A DNA stretch of 64,000 nt from Shewanella oneidensis MR-1 (GTDB taxonomy: Bacteria > Pseudomonadota > Gammaproteobacteria > Enterobacterales > Shewanellaceae), in assembly GCF_000146165.2 (NCBI RefSeq), contig NC_004347.2, positions 620,001 through 684,000 of the forward strand. The letters are read 5' to 3'. Shown piece after piece: positions 58,995 through 64,000 of this stretch; positions within the stretch are counted from its first letter, which is position 1, and every line of letters starts with the position of its first letter. A program made the translations under genes and the position numbers. The notes beneath the pieces were generated by a model. It searched no databases, was not told where the DNA came from, and saw only the letters and a program-made list of their open reading frames with translations.

Positions 58995-59033
58995 CCGAGA
59001 CAATGAACCTATGTTCACTGTCTCGGTTTTTTT
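58995..59033 (+). terminator. rho-independent terminator closing the moron
   Basis: Outer stem CCGAGACA / TGTCTCGG (58995-59002, 59019-59026) continues inward as TGAAC / GTTCA around the loop CTAT, followed by eight T residues. Confidence 0.9.
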
Positions 59034-59036
59034 ATG

Positions 59037-59039
59037 GCC
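59037..59039. repeat. 3 bp target duplication of IS3 element, left copy
   Basis: GCC directly before the element and again at 60276-60278. Three base pairs is usual for IS3. Confidence 0.75.
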
Positions 59040-59106
59040 TGTTCTGGTCTAATCCCATCGGACACTTAATTTTGAGACAGTATGGTCAATAAATTAAGAG
59101 GTCTAT

Positions 59107-59397
59107 ATGAGTCTGAAAAAATCACATAAGAGTTATCCGCAGGCATTTAAAGATGAAGCCGTCTTGATGGTGCTGGAGCAAGGTTATAGCGTTGCCGATG
59201 CGGCAAAGTCTCTTGGAGTTAGCACGAGCCTGCTTTACAACTGGAAGGAAAAACACGAAGCCCTGCAACAAGGCATCACCTTAGAAGAGTCTGAGCGTGA
59301 TGAGTTGAAGCGATTGCGTAGAGAAAACAAAGAATTACGCATGGAAAAAGAAATTCTAAAAAAGGCAAGCGCCTTCTTTGCGAGAGAAATGAAGTAA
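59107..59397 (+). CDS. IS3 transposase OrfA
   Basis: 96 residues. HTH (VADAAKSLGVSTSLLYNWKEKH, about 29-50) and a leucine-zipper coiled coil (about 60-85). Near its end the sequence A_AAA_AAG (59358-59364) is a canonical -1 slippery heptamer in the right frame for making the OrfAB fusion transposase. Confidence 0.93.
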   Translation: MSLKKSHKSYPQAFKDEAVLMVLEQGYSVADAAKSLGVSTSLLYNWKEKHEALQQGITLEESERDELKRLRRENKELRMEKEILKKASAFFAREMK

Positions 59398-59456
59398 GAT
59401 TTCGTTTCATCAAACTGCAATCTCACCTGTTTCCCATAACACTGTTATGTCGAGTA

Positions 59457-60266
59457 ATGAGTGTCAGTAAGTCAGGCTATTACGATTGGCATAAACGCCC
59501 TGCAAACGTGATAAGCGTTGAAACACTGAAGCTTTATCGCCTTGTTCGACAGCTATTTAAGCAAAGTCGAGGCAGCTTAGGGAATCGTGAAATGGTGAAG
59601 AAATTGCGCAAGGAAGGCTACCAGGTTGGTCGCTATCTCGTTCGTAAAATTATGCACCGCCTTCGACTCAAAGCAACCCAGCGATGTGCTTACAAGGTGA
59701 CGACACAGCGAAAACACTCAGATGCAGTGGCTGATAACCTGTTAAACATGAACTTTAATCCAGTATCGGCTAATCAGGTCTGGGCGGGTGACGTGACCTA
59801 TTTAAAGACGGGTGAAGGCTGGATGTACTTAGCTGTGGTGATGGATTTATATTCACGCCGGATTGTGGGATGGCGCATAGACAAACGCATGACCACAGAT
59901 TTGATATCCAAGGCATTAATAAAAGCCTACAACCTGCGACAACCAGCGCGAGGGCTGGTATTTCACAGTGACCGAGGCTCGCAATATACCAGTAAACAAT
60001 TCGGTAGGCTGCTATCGAGCTATGGTATCCGAGCCAGCATGGGTGATGTGGGTGCGTGTTGGGATAATGCCGTTGTTGAGCGATTCTTTGGTAGCTTGAA
60101 ACACGATTGGATTTTTAAAGTTGCTCAACCAACAAGGGAGTTTATGAAGCAAGATGTGACGGCTTACATCAAATATTACAACTTGGAGCGACTTCATTCT
60201 GCTAATAACGATCTGTCACCTGTAGAGTTTGAGAATTCTCAAGTAAAAGTGTCCAGTTTGGGTTGA
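59457..60266 (+). CDS. IS3 transposase OrfB (rve integrase core)
   Basis: 269 residues from the ATG, but the -1 frame is open back into orfA, so the functional product is the OrfAB fusion. Catalytic Asp in VWAGDVTYLKT (about 111), Asp in FHSDRGSQYTS (about 170), and Glu in NAVVERFFGSLK (about 206), all intact. Complete element, probably active. Confidence 0.93.
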   Translation: MSVSKSGYYDWHKRPANVISVETLKLYRLVRQLFKQSRGSLGNREMVKKLRKEGYQVGRYLVRKIMHRLRLKATQRCAYKVTTQRKHSDAVADNLLNMNFNPVSANQVWAGDVTYLKTGEGWMYLAVVMDLYSRRIVGWRIDKRMTTDLISKALIKAYNLRQPARGLVFHSDRGSQYTSKQFGRLLSSYGIRASMGDVGACWDNAVVERFFGSLKHDWIFKVAQPTREFMKQDVTAYIKYYNLERLHSANNDLSPVEFENSQVKVSSLG

Positions 60267-60275
60267 CCAGTACAG

Positions 60276-60278
60276 CCT
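60276..60278. repeat. 3 bp target duplication of IS3 element, right copy
   Basis: GCC, matching 59037-59039. Confidence 0.75.
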
Positions 60279-60316
60279 TCATTTCACATAACAAGGTGCG
60301 CAGCGGCGTTAACAGC

Positions 60317-60646
60317 ATGCCGATTGCCAATGCTCGACCCTCTGGCTTTCATATCAGTCGCATTCAAAACCGAGTCTATCGGCAATGCGCATTAGACGGC
60401 TTTAATGCTCGCCTTCGTGCAGAGTTAGCGGCGCACTTAGCTGCAGAGAATGCAGGCGATGTGCCTGCCACTAAGGTTACTACCGAGCTTGAACAAAAAG
60501 TTCCGCTTTATAGCCACAGCGCCACCCGCCAGAGTTATTACTCCCAGGGCTGGCATGCTGTCACCTATCTGCACGTATTGAGAGCAAAGGAAAAAGCCCG
60601 CGAACAACGCAAGGCACAAGCTATAGAGGTGCCGAATGAACAGTAA
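60317..60646 (+). CDS. phage hypothetical protein next to IS3
   Basis: 109 residues from the ATG at 60317 (MPIANARPSGFHISRIQN). The frame is open back to the IS, and no strong ribosome site is seen, so the 5' end may have been altered by the IS. Overlaps the endolysin start by 11 nt. No family recognised; the basic C-terminus (LRAKEKAREQRKAQA) is a charged helix. Confidence 0.55.
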   Translation: MPIANARPSGFHISRIQNRVYRQCALDGFNARLRAELAAHLAAENAGDVPATKVTTELEQKVPLYSHSATRQSYYSQGWHAVTYLHVLRAKEKAREQRKAQAIEVPNEQ

Positions 60647-61193
60647 ACTCAAGGCATTTTTAATGGCAGCAGGCTTAAGTTCGGCTGCAATTACTGGCGC
60701 ACAGCTTACAGATAAATGGGAGGGCAATAGCCTAACGGTTTATGTCGATGCTGTAGGTGTGCTCACCGCTTGCCGTGGCCATACAAGCAAAGACTTAAAG
60801 CTTGGGCAAACCTTTACTGAGCAGGAGTGCATGGAGATTTTCGCCAAGGATATCGCCCGTGCCGACAAGCAGCTGCTGCAACTCACGGCCACTGTAAGGC
60901 TCACTGATAGTGAGCACGCGGCTTACCTGTCGTTTATGCACTGGGCGGGATACGGCAACTTTGCCAGCTCAACTCTGCGTAAAAAGCTGTTAGCTGGGGA
61001 TCGTGTGGGAGCCTGCAAGGAGCTAACCCAAGCCTGTTCTACTAACCAGCAAACGGGTGAGCGCGTTTGCAATGGTTGGACGTATGGCACCCGCCTAGGT
61101 GTCAAAGTGCGCCTTAATGGACTGATTAAGCGCCGAGCCGAAGAGCAAGCCATTTGCCTCTCCGAACTCACAGTCGGAGGGTTAACGCAATGA
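60636..61193 (+). CDS. phage endolysin (lysozyme, GH24), SAR-like
   Basis: 185 residues. The catalytic Glu lies in DKWEGNSLTVYVD (about 30) with Asp and Thr downstream (DAVGVLTACRGHT), the GH24 pattern. The N-terminal segment FLMAAGLSSAAITGA is weakly hydrophobic and Ala/Gly-rich like signal-arrest-release anchors, so export may use Sec with release by holin or pinholin. No holin gene is evident nearby. Confidence 0.88.
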   Translation: MNSKLKAFLMAAGLSSAAITGAQLTDKWEGNSLTVYVDAVGVLTACRGHTSKDLKLGQTFTEQECMEIFAKDIARADKQLLQLTATVRLTDSEHAAYLSFMHWAGYGNFASSTLRKKLLAGDRVGACKELTQACSTNQQTGERVCNGWTYGTRLGVKVRLNGLIKRRAEEQAICLSELTVGGLTQ

Positions 61194-61759
61194 CGCCCGC
61201 CCAAATTAGTACCGCTATTCAATGGCTAATCGTGTCGCTTTTTGTGGCAGTGCTTTGTTTAGCTCAATACCAATTAGCGACAACAAGAAACCAGCTTACC
61301 CAAGCGCTCGTGGATAAATCAACGTTGCAAACCGATGCGGATAACTTGGCGGAAAGCTTGCGCAAATCCAATGCCGATAAGGCCGCATTAGCGGCCGAAT
61401 CAGAGCAGCTTGCCCTGCAATTACAGCAAGTCTCGCTGCAAAAGGCAGAGCTAATAGGTCGCCATCACGCCCTTAAAAACCAACTCAATCAACTGTTGCA
61501 GGACACTACCAATGAAGATGCTAAAGCATGGCGCGATGCTCATGTGCCTAACGATGTTGTGCGCTTGCTCAGCCACGCAGCCGATTGTGCGCAACGTGCC
61601 CGTTTACACGACAGCGTATGTGTTACCGCCCGTAGTTCTGATGCGCGAGTGCCAAGTGACCCAAGTGCCACAACCCGAGATCCAGTGCCTGCTAACGCAG
61701 CAAACCGTGTGCCTAGCCAATCCAGCAATGGCCGAGCTGATGCTGTCTCTGATCGCTGA
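61190..61759 (+). CDS. Rz-like inner-membrane spanin
   Basis: 189 residues from the ATG at 61190, overlapping the endolysin stop (ATGA). One N-terminal membrane segment (about 9-27) is followed by a long coiled coil (about 35-105), as in Rz. The frame contains the Rz1 gene in +1 from 61512. Spanins fuse inner and outer membranes at lysis. Confidence 0.82.
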   Translation: MTPAQISTAIQWLIVSLFVAVLCLAQYQLATTRNQLTQALVDKSTLQTDADNLAESLRKSNADKAALAAESEQLALQLQQVSLQKAELIGRHHALKNQLNQLLQDTTNEDAKAWRDAHVPNDVVRLLSHAADCAQRARLHDSVCVTARSSDARVPSDPSATTRDPVPANAANRVPSQSSNGRADAVSDR

Positions 61760-61835
61760 CTTAGGGCAATGCAACCTTGACTGGCAAACCCTGCACGATT
61801 GGCGACAACGCCATCAAACAGACCAAACAAAATAA
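61512..61835 (+). CDS. Rz1-like outer-membrane spanin lipoprotein
   Basis: 107 residues, embedded in and extending beyond the Rz frame (+1). The leader ends in lipobox LCAC (about 16-19). Pro-rich segment PVYTTAYVLPP follows. Larger than lambda Rz1 (60 residues) but with the same arrangement. Confidence 0.82.
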   Translation: MKMLKHGAMLMCLTMLCACSATQPIVRNVPVYTTAYVLPPVVLMRECQVTQVPQPEIQCLLTQQTVCLANPAMAELMLSLIADLGQCNLDWQTLHDWRQRHQTDQTK

Positions 61836-61855
61836 GCCAAATATTAGGAATAGGC

Positions 61856-62068
61856 ATGGACGAAAACGATTGGGCGAGCACGATGGAAACTCGCGAGCGT
61901 GATGCTTGCATTGATGCCGCCCGCCACAAACAACAGCCTCAAGGCAATGGCATCTGTATTGATTGCTTAGAGCCAAATGAGCCACAGCGGCTTAACGAGT
62001 TGCGCTGTATTAGTTGCCAACAGGATGAAGATAAGCGCCAAAAGCAGCGCTATGGGACGCGTTTATGA
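61856..62068 (+). CDS. DksA/TraR-type C4 zinc-finger protein
   Basis: 70 residues from the ATG at 61856 (AGGAATAGGC upstream); the frame extends 57 nt earlier. Two CxxC pairs (CIDC, CISC) fit a TraR-like finger that binds RNA polymerase. Common in Mu-like phages. ATGA overlap with the next gene. Confidence 0.85.
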   Translation: MDENDWASTMETRERDACIDAARHKQQPQGNGICIDCLEPNEPQRLNELRCISCQQDEDKRQKQRYGTRL

Positions 62069-62412
62069 TCGAATCGTTATTTGAATTTTTCGGCAAATAC
62101 TGGGGCTTTATTGGCAGCGTGATTAGCGTTTTCTGCGCCTTATTGATGGCGTGGTTTAGTACTCGCTTTACCCCTCGCATCGAGCACGAAAAGGTGGTTC
62201 AAAAGGTGGCCGAAATCGACAAGCGCCTAAGCGAAACCGAAATGCAGTTGGAGTACATGCCGACTCGTGACGAACTGCATGCCCTAGATAAAACCCTCGA
62301 AGGCTTAGGTGCTCGCTTTGGCGCAATGGAACAAGGCATTAGGCGACTCGAAACTAAGACCGACATGCTACTCGAAAACGAACTAGCTCAAACGCACAAA
62401 GGAGGTAACTAA
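62065..62412 (+). CDS. DUF2730 membrane protein (Mu gp25-like)
   Basis: 115 residues. One N-terminal membrane helix (about 12-32, FIGSVISVFCALLMAWF), then a coiled coil. Matches Mu gp25/DUF2730 by layout and position. Function unknown. Confidence 0.8.
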   Translation: MIESLFEFFGKYWGFIGSVISVFCALLMAWFSTRFTPRIEHEKVVQKVAEIDKRLSETEMQLEYMPTRDELHALDKTLEGLGARFGAMEQGIRRLETKTDMLLENELAQTHKGGN

Positions 62413-62708
62413 TGTCGATACAGCAAATTATCAATGAGCACCAACGCCGCAGTATTTTAACGGCGCTCAGTGCCATGGTTGGCTTTGGTGCTAACCATTC
62501 CATGGTACGTGAAACATGCGCCACTTTTGGCGTAGAAATGAGTAACGATGTTATTAAAACTCAACTCTATTGGCTTGAAGAGCAAGGATTAGTCAGCATC
62601 AAAACTCAAGGTAACTACTTAATTGCGGAACTTAAAGCGCGTGGTCAAGACGTAGTCGATGGTTTAGCGAATGTTCCTGGCATTAAGCGTCCCAGTGCGA
62701 GGGAATAG
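62412..62708 (+). CDS. Mu gp26-like winged-helix phage protein
   Basis: 98 residues. Winged-helix pattern (RRSILTALSAMVGFGANHSMVRET and IKTQLYWLEEQGLVSIK), the family annotated as VpaChn25_0724 phage protein. TAATG overlap with gp25-like gene. Confidence 0.78.
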   Translation: MSIQQIINEHQRRSILTALSAMVGFGANHSMVRETCATFGVEMSNDVIKTQLYWLEEQGLVSIKTQGNYLIAELKARGQDVVDGLANVPGIKRPSARE

Positions 62709-62710
62709 CC

Positions 62711-62983
62711 ATGGCCGTTAAACCGTTAACCGCTGGCCAAAAGAAAGTGCTTTATCACTTAGCCCTCGCTTTGGTTGCCGCTGATGTAGAAAACCAAGTC
62801 ATTAAACCAATGATGGAAAAAGAGGGTAAGCGGTATACCGAGGGCGAGTTCCGCAAGATGTATTTCGCCAAAGTTCCTCAAGTCGCGCAGGCCGAGAGAG
62901 CGTTGCAAAACGCGATGGCTCAAGCGCAGAAGGATCTTGCGGCTTCTATAAAATCATCTAAAGGAGCTGACAATGGCAAATGA
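62711..62983 (+). CDS. phage hypothetical protein
   Basis: 90 residues, helical, Lys-rich. Not recognised. Overlaps the DUF3486 gene by 11 nt. Confidence 0.6.
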   Translation: MAVKPLTAGQKKVLYHLALALVAADVENQVIKPMMEKEGKRYTEGEFRKMYFAKVPQVAQAERALQNAMAQAQKDLAASIKSSKGADNGK

Positions 62984-63539
62984 AACCCGAGGCCGACGCT
63001 CTAAGGTAGATTTACTGCCAGCCAATATCCGCAAACGCTTGGATAGCGGCCTGCGTGATGGCTCGATTCAGCAGACTGAGTTACTTGAAGAAATTAACGC
63101 CCTTATCAAAGCAGCTGGGTTGCCGAAGGATAATCTTCTGTCTCGCGCAGGCATTAACCGCTATGCCACCAAGATGGAGGCCGTGGGTAAATCCTTAAGG
63201 GAAATGCGTGAGATCACCCAAGTGTGGACGGCAGAACTGGGCGATAAACCCACGGGCGAAGTGACCAAATTCATCCTTGAAATTGGCCGTTCACAGCTCC
63301 TAAAAGCAATGTTAAACGAGTCTGAAAGCGATATGGCCGACGTTGGTCTGATTAAAGATGCCATGCTTGCGGTGCAGCGTTTGGAGTCTGCCGCCATGGC
63401 CAGCCATAAGCGCGAGAAAGAGATCCGCCAAGCCTTTGCCGCCGAGGCCGCACATGCTGCTGAGAAGGTGGCCAAGTCCGCAGGCTTAACCAGTGATGCC
63501 GTAGCAATGCTTAAACGCGAGATATTGGGGATTGCCTAA
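62973..63539 (+). CDS. DUF3486 protein (Mu gp27-like, small terminase)
   Basis: 188 residues. RGRRSKVDLLPANIRKRLDSGLRDG at the start and LLSRAGINRYATKM are typical of DUF3486, the presumed small terminase subunit of Mu-like phages. TAATG overlap with the large subunit gene. Confidence 0.88.
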   Translation: MANETRGRRSKVDLLPANIRKRLDSGLRDGSIQQTELLEEINALIKAAGLPKDNLLSRAGINRYATKMEAVGKSLREMREITQVWTAELGDKPTGEVTKFILEIGRSQLLKAMLNESESDMADVGLIKDAMLAVQRLESAAMASHKREKEIRQAFAAEAAHAAEKVAKSAGLTSDAVAMLKREILGIA

Positions 63540-64000
63540 TGACCATTAAGAAAAAGGTTTTAGCTGCCGCCACTGCGGTAGCGTTAGCTATAACACCAAC
63601 GGCAAACAGTTTTGATCCCACGTATGAGGCTAGTTGCCTAAGTCGCTTTGATCCTAAAGAGGTGCTGCTCGGTTATCAAAAGCGCTGGATTGCCGATGAG
63701 TCACCCTTAAAAATTGGTGAAAAGTCACGTCGCACCGGCTTAACGTGGGCAGAAGCCGCCGACGCTTCACTGACTGCAGGGGCCGCCCGTGGCCAAGGCG
63801 GTACCAACCATTTTTACGTGGGCAGTAACAAAGAGATGGCCCGCGAGTTTATTGATGCTGCGGCCATGTGGGCGAAGGTATTTGATAAAGCAGCGGGCGA
63901 AATCCAAGAGGAAATGTTTGTCGATGATGGTCAAGAAGGTAAAGAGATCCTGACCTTCGCCATTTACTTTTCTTCTGGCTTTAAAATCCAGGCGCTATCT
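63539..64000 (+). CDS. large terminase subunit (Mu gp28-like), partial
   Basis: First 154 residues only; the gene runs off the window. LLGYQKRWIADESPLKIGEK (about 43-62) followed by SRRTGLTWAEAADAS is the gp28 ATPase motif, with a deviant Walker A as in the Mu family. The first ~25 residues (VLAAATAVALAITPTANSF) look like a signal peptide, unusual for a terminase; an internal start is possible, so the real start could lie further in. Confidence 0.88.
   Translation, partial: MTIKKKVLAAATAVALAITPTANSFDPTYEASCLSRFDPKEVLLGYQKRWIADESPLKIGEKSRRTGLTWAEAADASLTAGAARGQGGTNHFYVGSNKEMAREFIDAAAMWAKVFDKAAGEIQEEMFVDDGQEGKEILTFAIYFSSGFKIQALS

Larger units (their letters stand above)
59040..60275 (+). mobile_element. 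IS3-family insertion sequence (1236 bp)
   Basis: Terminal inverted repeats start TGTTCTGGTC at 59040 and end GACCAGTACA at 60275 (9 of 10 matching), then continue to a shared GGACACTT near the inner edge. GCC is duplicated on both sides. It holds orfA and orfB in the usual -1 frame relation. It sits between the moron terminator and the lysis module of the prophage, so it postdates the Mu-like insertion. Confidence 0.92.
49179..64000 (+). mobile_element. Mu-like transposable prophage (left part)
   Basis: The order repressor (leftward), Ner-like, MuA, MuB, small early genes, GemA, Mor, lysis, gp25-28-like is that of phage Mu. Gene order and host suggest MuSo1 of S. oneidensis, from memory. The left end must lie between the quinone reductase stop at 49164 and the repressor; candidate TG ends are at 49179, 49193 and 49196, and I cannot choose without the right end. 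The element runs past the window. An IS3 element and a three-gene moron interrupt the Mu-like order. Confidence 0.92.

Overview
This window looks like the chromosome of a marine or aquatic gammaproteobacterium of the genus Shewanella, most probably close to S. oneidensis. The evidence is gene content and order (nnrD-tsaE-amiB-mutL-miaA-hfq-hflX-hflK-hflC, then petABC-sspAB, then pabA...argD-astA-astD, crp, and a Mu-like prophage), together with protein-level resemblance. The species call is inference from remembered gene order, not a database search.

Region 1 (1-3151): four near-identical tRNA-Gly(GCC) genes sit on a ~200 bp tandem repeat in which each functional tRNA is paired with a degenerate 5' tRNA-like copy. 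A small helical protein gene follows, then an intact IS256-family element (1859-3151) bounded by an 8 bp duplication.

Region 2 (3172-17524): a dense housekeeping block covering metabolite repair (nnrD), t6A synthesis (tsaE), cell-wall hydrolysis (amiB), mismatch repair (mutL), tRNA modification (miaA), Hfq, HflX and the HflKC complex. The block closes with a strong terminator. The cytochrome bc1 operon petABC and the stringent-starvation pair sspAB follow, ending in another strong terminator.

Region 3 (17616-28325): pabA, a lipoprotein S9 peptidase, an HDOD protein, an alpha/beta hydrolase, then arginine metabolism (argD/astC, astA, astD) and a DUF1338 gene. Region 4 (28335-43323): a convergent two-component system with a PepSY-like small protein, crp, a Sel1 repeat protein, an RNA 2',3'-cyclic phosphodiesterase, a GAF-PAS-GGDEF-EAL protein, a copper-type TonB receptor, hrpB, mrcB and ppiC.

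Region 5 (43324-49164): accessory DNA with a GNAT/DUF1778 toxin-antitoxin pair next to a motif resembling half of an integron attC site, a large secreted M9 collagenase with three PPC-like C-terminal repeats, and a quinone oxidoreductase.

Region 6 (about 49180-64000, continuing beyond the window): a Mu-like transposable prophage. It encodes, in order, an S24/LexA-type repressor (leftward), a Ner-like regulator, MuA, MuB, small early genes including DUF3164 and GemA, Mor, an AT-rich three-gene moron, an IS3-family insertion, a lysis module (SAR-like endolysin, overlapping Rz/Rz1), a TraR-type zinc finger, gp25/26/27-like genes and the start of the gp28 terminase. The moron, the unusual early regulators and the operator dyads are the least explained parts of the window.
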